A program made the translations under genes and the position numbers. This document shows, piece after piece, positions 44,361 through 52,470 of a stretch of 64,000 nt of DNA. Position 1 is the first letter of the stretch, and each line of letters begins with the position of its first letter. Source of the stretch: Roseibium sp. HPY-6 (GTDB lineage Bacteria > Pseudomonadota > Alphaproteobacteria > Rhizobiales > Stappiaceae); contig NZ_JBEWCD010000003.1 of NCBI RefSeq assembly GCF_040530035.1, positions 620,001 through 684,000 of the forward strand, written 5' to 3'. A model generated the notes under the pieces. It was not told the DNA's origin, did no database searches, and was given only the letters and a program-made list of their open reading frames with translations.

Positions 44361-45122
44361 ATGTTTGACGCAAAATCCTTGCTGGACCAGTTCATGGGCG
44401 GCCAGTCCGGGGGTCAGTCCGGCGGCCAGTATGATCGCCGCGGCGGCGCGGCTGCCCAGCGCGGTGGATCGGGAGATCTCCTATCGCAGGGCAAGGATTT
44501 TCTTTCTTCGCAGGGCGGCGGTCTTGCGCTTGGCGGCTTGGCCGGTTTGATGCTCGGCTCGAAATCCGGCCGGAAAATCGGCAAGAAAGCGGTAACATAC
44601 GGTGGCCTCGCCCTGGTGGCCGGACTTGCCTACAAGGCCTATCAGGGCCACAAGGCAAACCAGCAGAACGCCCCGCGCCCGCAGTATCCGCAGGATGAAC
44701 CGATCCCGCTGGAAGCCCCGCGCGGCACCGCATTCGATCCCGCACAGCAGCCTGGCGGCGAAAACCAGTTTGCCGTTGCGCTTCTGACGGCGATGATCTC
44801 GGCGGCAAAGGCCGATGGTCATATCGATCGGGAGGAACAGGACAGGATCTTCGAAAAGATCGACGAAGCTGGTCTCGACAGCGAAGCCAAGGCTTTCCTG
44901 ATGGACGAGTTGAGATCGCCGCTTGATCTCGACAAGGTCGTTGCCAGTGCAAGTTGCCCGGAAACAGCAGCTGAAATCTATGCTGCTTCGCGCTTGGCCA
45001 TTGATCCCGATCACCCGGCGGAACGGGCCTACCTGCAGATGCTGGCGGCGCGGCTTGGCCTTGAAGAAGGCCTGATCAATGAGATCGAGCTGGCCGTCCG
45101 CGAAGCGGAGATGGCCGGCTAG
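44361..45122 (+). CDS. DUF533/TerB-like membrane-associated protein
   Basis: A 253-residue protein. The first 45 residues are Gly/Gln-rich (GGQSGGQSGGQYDRRGG). They are followed by a Gly-rich hydrophobic part (LALGGLAGLMLGSKSGRKIGKKAVTYGGLALVAGLAYKAY) and a C-terminal all-helical TerB-like domain (LLTAMISAAKADGHIDREEQDRIF with the AADGxID acidic loop). This is the DUF533 (YebE) layout. The acidic loop may bind a metal ion; the family's role is unknown. The start is ATG 44361 with GGGAG six bases upstream. Confidence 0.92.
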   Translation: MFDAKSLLDQFMGGQSGGQSGGQYDRRGGAAAQRGGSGDLLSQGKDFLSSQGGGLALGGLAGLMLGSKSGRKIGKKAVTYGGLALVAGLAYKAYQGHKANQQNAPRPQYPQDEPIPLEAPRGTAFDPAQQPGGENQFAVALLTAMISAAKADGHIDREEQDRIFEKIDEAGLDSEAKAFLMDELRSPLDLDKVVASASCPETAAEIYAASRLAIDPDHPAERAYLQMLAARLGLEEGLINEIELAVREAEMAG

Positions 45123-45156
45123 GCCATCCAGCGCATCTGAGCGTTATTGGATGCTG

Positions 45157-45217
45157 TCCCGGGCCTGATCCGGAACCCTCAGCTTGAGGGACCGAGGCCC
45201 CGGCTTAAGGCCGGGGC
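45157..45217. repeat. Composite REP-like hairpin cluster; probable bidirectional terminator
   Basis: Three hairpins in a row: the CCGGG-CCTGA-TCCGG core shared with 15090-15108 (about 45159-45173), CCCTCA-GCT-TGAGGG (45176-45190), and GCCCCGG-CTTAAG-type stem ending GCCGGGGC (45197-45217). The neighbours, the TerB-like gene and the citrate-synthase-family gene, converge here, so it can end both transcripts. Confidence 0.7.
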
Positions 45218-45249
45218 AGCTATATTGGGGTTTCTTCTCCTATTGAACT

Positions 45250-46353
45250 CTACTCCGGCATTGGCCCTACATAGTGTGATGCCGGGCGAATGAGTTTGCC
45301 ATTTCGCTGCTGCTCCAGAACATGAGCACACCAGCCTGGTGTGCGCCCGGTGGCAAAGAGCGGCGTGAACAGGGAGCGGTCTATGCCGATCGCATCCAGG
45401 AGCACAGCGGTGTAAAACTCCACATTGGTGTCGAGCGGGCGATCCGGCTTTGCTTTTTTCAGCGCTGCAAGTGCCGCGCGTTCAATGTCCTCAGCCAGCC
45501 CGACTTTCGGATTGTCGTTTCCCAGCAGCCTGAGCCCGGCCTTGAGAACATCCGCGCGTGGATCCCGGGTGCGATAGATCCGATGTCCGAAGCCCATGAG
45601 ACGTTCCTTTCGCGCGAGCGCGCCACTGATCCAGGTCTCGGCATTTTCGGGTGCGCCGATTGCGTCGATCATGTCAAGAACTGGCCCGGGGGCCCCGCCG
45701 TGAAGCGGACCACTTAGAGCACCCATCGCACCGAGAAGCGCATGCTTCATGTCCGCTTGTGTCGATGCAATGACGCGCGCCGTGAACGTGGAGGCGTTGA
45801 GGCCGTGATCGAGGATCGTGACGAGATACCGATCGAGCGCATCCACCCGGGAAGCGGGTGGTGTTTCGCCTGTCAGCATGCGCAGAAGATCGGCTGCGGC
45901 CGGCAGGGAACTGTCAGGTGCCAGGGCACGCTGCCCGCTTGCGAGCCGATAGGACGCCGCCAGCAGCACCGGCAGCGCCCCTGTGATTGCGATTGCAGCG
46001 TCCCGCTCGGTATTTTGCGGAAGTGCACTGAGCCCGAGCTGCATGCGTTCATAGATGGACAGTTTCTCCGGCGCGCTTTCCAGAAGCGGAACCAGCGCGA
46101 AGGCGGCAATGCGTGCTTCTCCAAACGCAAGCCTGAGAGCATGCGGATCCGTGTCAACGAGGCCCTGCCAGAGATGGGCGACCGCCTGTTCGAACGGCAC
46201 CTCGCCTGCAAGGTCTTCTATCTTGCATCCGCGCAGGATCAGCAGGCCTTCTTCACCGTCGACATCGCTCAGACTGGTGGTAGCGGCAACGATCCCTTCC
46301 AGGCCGGCAATCGGATCCTGGGTCATGTGAGCCGGATTTGGCACTTCTGTCAT
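45250..46353 (-). CDS. Citrate synthase-family protein (type II-like, small form)
   Basis: A 367-residue protein of the citrate/2-methylcitrate synthase family. It has GCKIEDLAGEVPFEQAVAHLWQG in the N-terminal part, LDHGLNASTFTARVIAST (first active-site His), GALSGPLHGGAPGPVLDMI (second His), LMGFGHRIYRTRDPRADVLK, and NVEFYTAVLLDAIGI near the catalytic Asp, which here reads Glu. That Asp-to-Glu change may alter activity or substrate. The start is ATG 46351-46353 with AAGGAG upstream. It is divergent from a second, HTH-fused family member, and both may act on the same small pathway rather than the TCA cycle. Confidence 0.9.
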   Translation of the reverse strand: MTEVPNPAHMTQDPIAGLEGIVAATTSLSDVDGEEGLLILRGCKIEDLAGEVPFEQAVAHLWQGLVDTDPHALRLAFGEARIAAFALVPLLESAPEKLSIYERMQLGLSALPQNTERDAAIAITGALPVLLAASYRLASGQRALAPDSSLPAAADLLRMLTGETPPASRVDALDRYLVTILDHGLNASTFTARVIASTQADMKHALLGAMGALSGPLHGGAPGPVLDMIDAIGAPENAETWISGALARKERLMGFGHRIYRTRDPRADVLKAGLRLLGNDNPKVGLAEDIERAALAALKKAKPDRPLDTNVEFYTAVLLDAIGIDRSLFTPLFATGRTPGWCAHVLEQQRNGKLIRPASHYVGPMPE

Positions 46354-46398
46354 GGTCAGCTCCTTTTTTAATCCGTGCCTGATAATGGATTGAGATTG

Positions 46399-46410
46399 CA
46401 TTGATCAATG
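46399..46410. promoter_or_regulatory. Perfect 12-bp palindrome CATTGATCAATG between two divergent citrate-synthase-family genes
   Basis: It lies in the 77-base gap, directly beside TTGACA at 46411-46416. The gap is very A+T-rich. The MerR-like helix-turn-helix on the plus-strand enzyme is an obvious candidate to bind here. Confidence 0.4.
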
Positions 46411-46430
46411 TTGACAATTAAAATCAATAT

Positions 46431-47600
46431 ATGAGCACGCCCATCTATCTTTCCGCGCGGGAGGCCGCTGCCGAACTCGGCGTCCAGCCTGCAACGCTAT
46501 ATGCCTATGTCAGCCGGGGCCTTATTGCGTCGGTCGCCGGACCCGGAAAAAAGCGGCGGTACGACGCGGCGGATGTGCGGCGTTTGAAAGGACGCCGGCA
46601 GGTCGAGGACCACACCGGAGCCAAACCCCTGACAGGGGACCCTGTTCTGGAAACCGAGCTGACACTGATCTCCGAGGAGGGGCCGGTCTACCGCGGCAGA
46701 CTGGCAAGAGAGCTGGCCGAAACGTCGACACTCGAGACTGTTGCAACATTGCTTTGGGCCTCGGGTGACGATCCGTTTGCCAACAACATACCCAAGCCGC
46801 CACCCGTGTTGCCCGCAGGTCTTGGTGCCCTGGACCGGCTGATGATGGCGCTGGCCGCCTGGCCGCTTCAGGACAAGGCCGCTTATACACTCGCGCCCAA
46901 ACTGCTACAGGCAAAAGGAGCCGCGTTGCTGCGCTATTCCGTAGCGGCTCTCCTGGGTAAAGAGCCTGTCGCGGTCCCGATCCACACACAGATTGCGTCT
47001 GCATTCGGCGTTTCAGCCTCTGCCAAAAACCTGATCCGGGCGGCGCTGGTGCTATGCGCTGACCACGAACTCAATACCAGTTCGTTTACGGCCAGATGCG
47101 CGGCGTCGACACGCGCGCCACTTCATGCGGCCCTCTTGTCGGGTCTGGGTGCCTTTGCAGGGCCCAGGCACGGCGCAGCGCCGGACCGCGCAACGGCCTG
47201 GCTTGCGGAGATCCAGCCGGATACGGATATCGAAGCCTTGCTGGCGGATCGGCTCGCACGCGGCGAAACGTTGCCCGGCTTTGGACATTCCGTCTATCAG
47301 GGACGCGATCCGCGAGCCGACTGCCTGCTCGACATCTTGTTCCGGACGGAAAGCGGCCACCCCTTTGTGGAGCGCTTGCCCGGGTTGATTTCATCTGCTG
47401 ACGATCTGTTCGGATTACCGCCGAACATCGATCTGGCTCTCGCCGTGATCCAGAAAACCTATGAACTGCCCAGGGACGCAGGGAAGATCATTTTCTGTGC
47501 CGGTCGCATGACGGGATGGATCGCGCACGCTCTGGAGCAATATGCTTCTCATGAGAAAATTCGCCCGCGCGCAGCTTATGTCGGGGAACGGCCTGAATAG
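46431..47600 (+). CDS. Citrate synthase-family protein with N-terminal MerR-like helix-turn-helix
   Basis: A 389-residue fusion. Residues 1-60 form a MerR-type DNA-binding head (YLSAREAAAELGVQPATLYAYVSRGLI, then KKRRYDAADVRRLK). The rest is a citrate synthase domain with active-site blocks CADHELNTSSFTARC, GAFAGPRHGAA, GFGHSVYQGRDPRADCLL and NIDLALAVIQ (catalytic Asp kept). So it may be both enzyme and regulator, or an effector-sensing regulator built on an enzyme. It is divergent from the shorter family member, and the start ATG 46431 has no clear ribosome binding site. Similar HTH-fused members exist in other alphaproteobacteria and actinobacteria. Confidence 0.88.
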   Translation: MSTPIYLSAREAAAELGVQPATLYAYVSRGLIASVAGPGKKRRYDAADVRRLKGRRQVEDHTGAKPLTGDPVLETELTLISEEGPVYRGRLARELAETSTLETVATLLWASGDDPFANNIPKPPPVLPAGLGALDRLMMALAAWPLQDKAAYTLAPKLLQAKGAALLRYSVAALLGKEPVAVPIHTQIASAFGVSASAKNLIRAALVLCADHELNTSSFTARCAASTRAPLHAALLSGLGAFAGPRHGAAPDRATAWLAEIQPDTDIEALLADRLARGETLPGFGHSVYQGRDPRADCLLDILFRTESGHPFVERLPGLISSADDLFGLPPNIDLALAVIQKTYELPRDAGKIIFCAGRMTGWIAHALEQYASHEKIRPRAAYVGERPE

Positions 47601-47671
47601 TGCCCGGGAGAGTTGATTCGCCTCACACCTAAATTCTATTTTGGAACAACGGCAGGGTTGGGAGGAGCAGC

Positions 47672-48565
47672 GTGACGGGTATCATCGAACATGTCGCCAA
47701 TGTCATGGTGCCTGTTCTTCTGTGTGTGCTGCTTGGGTATGCGCTGGCTTATTTCAAAGCGCCATTCGACCGGAAACTCTTCGGATCGCTTGTATCCAAT
47801 GTCGGCTATCCGACGCTGATCCTGTCTCATCTGGCAAAAGAACACGTTGCGCTGCAAACCTTTCTGACGGTCCTCGCTGCTGCTGCTGCGATGGTCGCAA
47901 TCTTTGGCTTGCTTGGTTTTGCGATCCTGAAATTGATGCGCATTTCGATCAGGGCCTATCTCGCGCCGATGATGCTTTCCAATGTTGGCAATATTGGTCT
48001 GCCGGTGGCGACCCTTGCCTTTGGAGCCGAGGGGGCGGCCGTTGCGATCGGGTTTATCGTTGTGGTTCTCACGGCAATCTTCACGATCGGCATTGCGATC
48101 CCCATGGGCAAGCCCGACTTCAAAGCCTTGGCCCGGCAACCTGTAGTCTATGCCGTATTTATTGCTCTCATTCTTCTGGCAACCGGATGGAAAATCCCAG
48201 ATCCGGTCGATGAAAGCCTTGAGATCCTCGGCGGACTGGCAATACCGATCATGCTGCTCACCCTTGGCCACAGCCTGGAAACGCTGAAACTGAGCGGGGT
48301 CTCCCGCGCGGTCATACTGTCGCTAGCCCATATCGGGATCTCGGCGATTGCCGCCTTCGCGATCACACACGTCCTGACACTCGATGCGACGATCGAAAGC
48401 GTGATCATCCTGCTCTGCTTCATGCCGCCGTCAGTAGCGACTTATCTTGCCATCTCCCAGCACCAGCCGGAGGAAGCGCACGGCGTTGCCGCGTTCATAT
48501 TCGTGTCCACCTGCCTGACGCTGGTCACGCTTCCGATCGTGTTGACCTACTGGGCAACGGGCTAG
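47672..48565 (+). CDS. AEC-family transporter
   Basis: A 297-residue auxin-efflux-carrier-type permease with about ten membrane segments. Typical are the start VMVPVLLCVLLGYALAY, the NVGYPTLILSHLA block, LAPMMLSNVGNIGLPVATLAFG with the family's conserved NxGNxGLP, and the late LLCFMPPSVATYLAIS. In bacteria such proteins move dicarboxylates or tricarboxylates such as malate. It lies 71 bases behind the HTH-citrate synthase, suggesting a linked organic-acid function. The start is GTG 47672 with GGAGGAG upstream. Confidence 0.92.
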   Translation: MTGIIEHVANVMVPVLLCVLLGYALAYFKAPFDRKLFGSLVSNVGYPTLILSHLAKEHVALQTFLTVLAAAAAMVAIFGLLGFAILKLMRISIRAYLAPMMLSNVGNIGLPVATLAFGAEGAAVAIGFIVVVLTAIFTIGIAIPMGKPDFKALARQPVVYAVFIALILLATGWKIPDPVDESLEILGGLAIPIMLLTLGHSLETLKLSGVSRAVILSLAHIGISAIAAFAITHVLTLDATIESVIILLCFMPPSVATYLAISQHQPEEAHGVAAFIFVSTCLTLVTLPIVLTYWATG

Positions 48566-49038
48566 CTGTCCGGTTCGAATTGAAAGCGCATGTGAACGAT
48601 GCGCTTATCGCCGCGCTGTTCCTCGTGGGTCTCGACATAGCCGGCGCGCTGGTACCAGGCACGATTTTCCTGCATCAGCACATTCGTATAAAGCCGTAGC
48701 TCGGAAAACCCCAACTGCTGTGCCCTGTGATGTGCCCATTCGAGCATCCGGCGCCCAAAACCCCCACCCTGGCAATCAGGGTCAACGGCGATGCTCTCGA
48801 TCATCAGGTGATCGTCCTGTGGAACCAGTACGAGGCTTGCCGCGATGTCCGGACCGGCGCGCAAAACCCAAACTTCTGCACTACGGATCAGAGCGCCATA
48901 GTCGGCCGTCATTGGCAGCGGGACTGCGTTCATCACCGGAATGAATCTCTCATAGGCACGCCGTGCGAGATCGCGAATGGCCGCCTCATCTTGCGGCAAA
49001 GCCCGTTTCGGGTCGATTGCAGGTTCTGCCGGTTCCAT
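48562..49038 (-). CDS. GNAT-family N-acetyltransferase
   Basis: A 158-residue acetyltransferase. The acetyl-CoA site reads IESIAVDPDCQGGGFGRRMLEWAHHRA, followed by LRLYTNVLMQENRAWYQRAGYVE, a standard GNAT core. The N-terminal part (AAIRDLARRAYERFIPVM) fits the same family. The substrate is unknown. It lies 5 bases after the PEP-mutase-like gene and its last codons overlap the AEC gene's end by 4 bases on the opposite strand. Confidence 0.92.
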   Translation of the reverse strand: MEPAEPAIDPKRALPQDEAAIRDLARRAYERFIPVMNAVPLPMTADYGALIRSAEVWVLRAGPDIAASLVLVPQDDHLMIESIAVDPDCQGGGFGRRMLEWAHHRAQQLGFSELRLYTNVLMQENRAWYQRAGYVETHEEQRGDKRIVHMRFQFEPDS

Positions 49039-49043
49039 TCGCG

Positions 49044-49877
49044 TCAGGGCCGGGCTTTCATGAAGGATTCAAAGTCGCTCATTCCCTGTGCGCGATCGAA
49101 ACAGCCGAAAGAACCGCCGTCCTTCATGTCTTCCGCCGCGGCGACGAAAGCACCCAGGGCAATGCGCGCAAGTCCGGCGCCGATGGAAACCCGCGCAACT
49201 CCCATATCGGCGAGTTCTTTTCGCGTAAGATGGAAATTCTTGCGGCCTGCCAGCACGTTCATGGGTGTTTTGACGGCAGACAGCACGGCCATGATCTGTT
49301 CCTTGTCCTTTAATTGCGGTGCGTAGACACAGTCCGCTCCGACGTCGACAAAGGCATTCAGTCTTTTGATCGTCTCATCAAGCTCATGCTGGGTCTTTAC
49401 CGGACCTTCGCTGCGTGCCGTCAGGACAAAATCCGGCGCGATGCGGTTCTTGGCGTCAACAGCCGCCTTGATGCGTTCGACGGCTTCTTCAAGCGGATAA
49501 TAAGGGTTGGCCGGTTTTGTCGTGTAGTCCTCAATGGAGCACCCGGCCAGGCCGACTTCGATGGCTCCCTCGACGGTTGCGACGACATCTTCTGGACTGT
49601 CGCCAAAGCCGTTTTCAAGATCTCCATTCACCGGCAGACTGGTTGCGCTGATGATATCCGCCGCATGGCTGAGCGCCGCATCGCGAGTGATAAGGCCTTC
49701 GGCATCCCGGACCCCCTGCGTCCAGGCGTAGCCAGCGCTGGATGTCGCCAGGGCATCGAAGCGCATGCCATCAAGAATGCGGGCGGAACCGATATCGAAC
49801 GGGTTGGGCATCAGGAAAGCCCGTCCCTTTTCGTGTAGAGCCTTGAAAGTGGCGCGACGGTCTGCAGCGGTCTGCAT
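49044..49877 (-). CDS. Isocitrate lyase/PEP mutase-family protein
   Basis: A 277-residue TIM-barrel enzyme. It has DIGSARILDGMRFDALATSSAGYAWTQG at the N-terminus, a metal-binding LPVNGDLENGFGDSPEDV, AGCSIEDYT, LTARSEGPV and GADCVYAPQLKDKEQI. It belongs to the group near carboxyphosphonoenolpyruvate mutase and oxaloacetate hydrolase, without the KKCGH motif of true isocitrate lyases. The exact reaction is undefined. Start ATG 49877 with GGGAGAA upstream. It is the first of a two-gene unit with the GNAT gene. Confidence 0.92.
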   Translation of the reverse strand: MQTAADRRATFKALHEKGRAFLMPNPFDIGSARILDGMRFDALATSSAGYAWTQGVRDAEGLITRDAALSHAADIISATSLPVNGDLENGFGDSPEDVVATVEGAIEVGLAGCSIEDYTTKPANPYYPLEEAVERIKAAVDAKNRIAPDFVLTARSEGPVKTQHELDETIKRLNAFVDVGADCVYAPQLKDKEQIMAVLSAVKTPMNVLAGRKNFHLTRKELADMGVARVSIGAGLARIALGAFVAAAEDMKDGGSFGCFDRAQGMSDFESFMKARP

Positions 49878-50055
49878 TTTGAATTTCTCCCATTGGTTGT
49901 ATTGCGAGAATTCTTTTATTCAGAGTTTATAGCGGGAATCAGCCTGGTCCGCCAACGCTTTCAAATCCGCACTCCGGACACCAGAACCAGTTCGCCTAAA
50001 AAACAGGTACCTGTTGGGCGAGGCTTCAAGACCCTGTCGCCTTTGGGTTCCGAAA

Positions 50056-50086
50056 CGAAAAATGGCACCCGGTAAGAGGTGCCATT
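50056..50086 (-). terminator. Intrinsic terminator of the DUF1203 gene
   Basis: AATGGCACC (50061-50069) and GGTGCCATT (50078-50086) form a perfect 9-bp stem. On the minus strand it is followed by TTTTTCGTTTCGG. It is about 30 bases after the DUF1203 stop. Confidence 0.8.
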
Positions 50087-50117
50087 CCTGTTCGAACGCC
50101 GTTCGATAGCCTCTAAA

Positions 50118-50582
50118 CTAGTTGTCCGCACGCGTTACTTTTGCTGCGAAACACCCGCGCCGGGCGAAATGCAAATGTAGATACGCCACCTTTGAATTGG
50201 CGAAGAATGTGGAGATCAGATCCGTGACCTCCTCACCATCGACAACCTCCGCATCGATCATTTCGTGATTGGAATCGAACGCCCGGACCGAAAGCAACCT
50301 GCTCGCTATGGACGGCGGCACGCAATCCGTATCGGGGCGGTGCTCCTTCGCGCCGTCGGCGACAAAAATTGCGTGACGCGACCGGTAGGGTGTTTCCGCC
50401 GGCTGATGCTCAAAGTTTAACAGCAGAACTCTTTCACCTTGGGCAGCGTCGGATAGTGAGACCCGGCAGGGAGATGCACCATTCGAGATGTGAACCTGAA
50501 TGTTGCGGCGTGCCAGTTCTTCATCCGAAAGACCGTAGAATTGCGAAAATTGCTCTGCTGGAAGCGGGTGGATCTGAAACAT
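50118..50582 (-). CDS. DUF1203-family protein
   Basis: A 154-residue protein matching the DUF1203 family: FQIHPLPAEQFSQFYGLSDEELARRNIQ at the start, CRVSLSDAAQGERVLLLNFEHQPAETPYRSRHAIFVADGA in the middle (given by its well-conserved parts QPAETPYRS and IFV), and a conserved end with AYLHLHFARRGCFAAKV. No function is known for the family. Start ATG 50582 with GAGGAG upstream. The gene stands alone and ends in a good terminator. Confidence 0.9.
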   Translation of the reverse strand: MFQIHPLPAEQFSQFYGLSDEELARRNIQVHISNGASPCRVSLSDAAQGERVLLLNFEHQPAETPYRSRHAIFVADGAKEHRPDTDCVPPSIASRLLSVRAFDSNHEMIDAEVVDGEEVTDLISTFFANSKVAYLHLHFARRGCFAAKVTRADN

Positions 50583-50655
50583 GGGTGAACTCCTCATTCA
50601 TTCTGAGGAAAGCCTAGGATCCGGTCCTTTTGAACGCGACCCGATTTGCGAGCCG

Positions 50656-51825
50656 TCACGCGTCGGATGTCTGCTGGCGATGCCAGCTGACCAGCAAGAT
50701 CATGCCCATGATGAGGAGGTAGGGCAGATAGAACCGGGTTTCATAATGCGGAAAAACCAGATACTTGGCGCAGATCGATGTGAACACCGCATAGAGCAGT
50801 ACCAGTGACCTTTGATCCATCTTTCCCGGGGAAATACAGCGGGCAAAAAACATCGCAAGCGCGAACAGGACGGCAATCCATGTAAAGCCCATCAGGGCCC
50901 TGACTGTCGAACGCAACAGCATTTCGACATAGGTTCCGACGGAAAACGGAGGATCGAAGCCTTCGAGCGTCGGCACGTATTCAATATGTGTGAACCACAT
51001 ATGGATCCACCAGCCCGGGTGATCCGAGCCGCGGGTCAGCCAGAGATAAATTGCAAGGCAAGCGGCAAAGCACCCCGTGATCGACCAGCGGCCCGGCCCG
51101 TAGATCGCCGCGAAAACAAAAAACACTCCGATAAATGCCAGATGATCGGGACGGACGAGAAACGCTCCGATAAGACAGAGGGCCGCCGGGATATCCAGGC
51201 GTTCCACGTAAAAAAGAGCGGCCAAGAGCAGGAAAAACGTCGCATAGAGATCCGGTGAAATGAGCTGGGCTGCGTATCCGAAGGACGACAGCATCAGCAT
51301 CGCAACCACGACGGGCCCATACACCAGCGTTCCCGTTCTCCCCATCCAGGCCAACAATACGCCGCCGACCGCAACAACCGACAGTATCGAGATCAGTCGC
51401 AGTGCCTCGACCGGTCCGGTAAACGGTGCGAGCAGGCGCGCCGTTTCCACATAGAGAACCTTGAGCCGGTAGAAGCCGAGCATCGTGTGGAAGGCATCCG
51501 CGTCCTTCGCCTGATGGATACGGTAGGGCCGGTCTTCGGTCAGCGTTGTGTACTCGCCGTCTGAGATATTCTCTCGAACAAGCGCGTAGGTTTGAGCGTG
51601 CAGGGTGCCAATGTTGTCAGTCTCAGGCTCAATGATTGCTGCCGTGTAGGCCAGCATATCCCAGTTGGAGACCGGGAAGATGTGTATCACGGCAGCTGTC
51701 ATAAGAACGAAGAGGGCAAGGATCCCGGCACCGAGCCAGCTGCGCAACGGTCGGTAGATACGGCAAATGACGTGATACACCGTCAGAAAAGTGCCTTCCA
51801 GGCTGCGCTGTACTGAGTTGGACAT
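50656..51825 (-). CDS. Polytopic membrane protein, possibly a GT-C-type glycosyltransferase
   Basis: A 389-residue protein with about ten hydrophobic segments. A long first loop after segment one carries SNWDMLAYTAAIIEPETDN with acidic residues, which resembles the first periplasmic loop of GT-C lipid-phosphosugar transferases. Later segments have SPDLYATFFLLLAALFYVERLDIPAALCL and VRPDHLAFIG. No sugar-transferase motif can be proven by eye, and there is no cell-wall gene next to it. I keep the assignment tentative. Confidence 0.75.
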   Translation of the reverse strand: MSNSVQRSLEGTFLTVYHVICRIYRPLRSWLGAGILALFVLMTAAVIHIFPVSNWDMLAYTAAIIEPETDNIGTLHAQTYALVRENISDGEYTTLTEDRPYRIHQAKDADAFHTMLGFYRLKVLYVETARLLAPFTGPVEALRLISILSVVAVGGVLLAWMGRTGTLVYGPVVVAMLMLSSFGYAAQLISPDLYATFFLLLAALFYVERLDIPAALCLIGAFLVRPDHLAFIGVFFVFAAIYGPGRWSITGCFAACLAIYLWLTRGSDHPGWWIHMWFTHIEYVPTLEGFDPPFSVGTYVEMLLRSTVRALMGFTWIAVLFALAMFFARCISPGKMDQRSLVLLYAVFTSICAKYLVFPHYETRFYLPYLLIMGMILLVSWHRQQTSDA

Positions 51826-51892
51826 CCCCGAAGCCTCGCTGACATAACGAGATCAGTTGTCGCAAAGTCTCGTAAGAATTATGTAAACGCGA

Positions 51893-52300
51893 TCACCGCC
51901 CGCGTCTTGCCATGCCAAGGGAACTCGGAGCGGTTTCGCGAAAACCGAACTGCTCGTAGAGGTGATTTGCCGGAACGTCTGCGATCAGGCTCACATAAAT
52001 GGAAGGTGGCAGCCTTGTCTCGATGAAGGAAGTCAAAGCTTCCATGATTTTCTTGCCAAGGCCCCGGCCCTGGAAATCCGGATGGACGATAATGTCGGCG
52101 ACTTGAACAAAGCACCCGCCGTCACCCACGAGACGTCCCATGCCGATGGTCCGATCCTGGTCAAGCAGCATCACTGAATAGAGGCTGTTTTTGAGCCCGA
52201 TGTCGGCCGCATCCCTGTCGTAAGAGCTCAATCCTCCGGCAGCGCGAAGACTTAAATAGGTGTCTGTATCGGATATCTGCTCTGACAATCTGATTGTCAT
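51893..52300 (-). CDS. GNAT-family N-acetyltransferase
   Basis: A 135-residue acetyltransferase from ATG 52298-52300: IRLSEQISDTDTYLSLRAAGGLSSYDRDAADIG, then VMLLDQDRTIGMGRLVGDGGCFVQVADIIVHPDFQGRGLGKKIMEALTSF, whose HPDFQGRGLGKKIM part is the acetyl-CoA loop, and ANHLYEQFGF. The frame extends upstream to 52489 but overlaps nothing conserved. The GMC oxidoreductase is divergent from it. The substrate is unknown. Confidence 0.88.
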   Translation of the reverse strand: MTIRLSEQISDTDTYLSLRAAGGLSSYDRDAADIGLKNSLYSVMLLDQDRTIGMGRLVGDGGCFVQVADIIVHPDFQGRGLGKKIMEALTSFIETRLPPSIYVSLIADVPANHLYEQFGFRETAPSSLGMARRGR

Positions 52301-52470
52301 GTCGGCTTGTCTGCCTCTGAAGTAAGTGAGCGTATCATTGCCTGTATGCGGCCAGTTTGCAGCTGCCATGGCGAACTCCGTTCGCGAACGAGGCCTGTTT
52401 CTACTGGTGGCTAGCTTGACCACTGCGTTCTCTCGTGCCTCCATCGGGCAAACAAGGTGTGGGAGGATAG

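Noticed and set aside
50002..50015. Palindrome AACAGGTACCTGTT as a terminator
   Set aside because: It has no loop and lies between two genes where a much better terminator (50056-50086) exists. It could be a chance palindrome.
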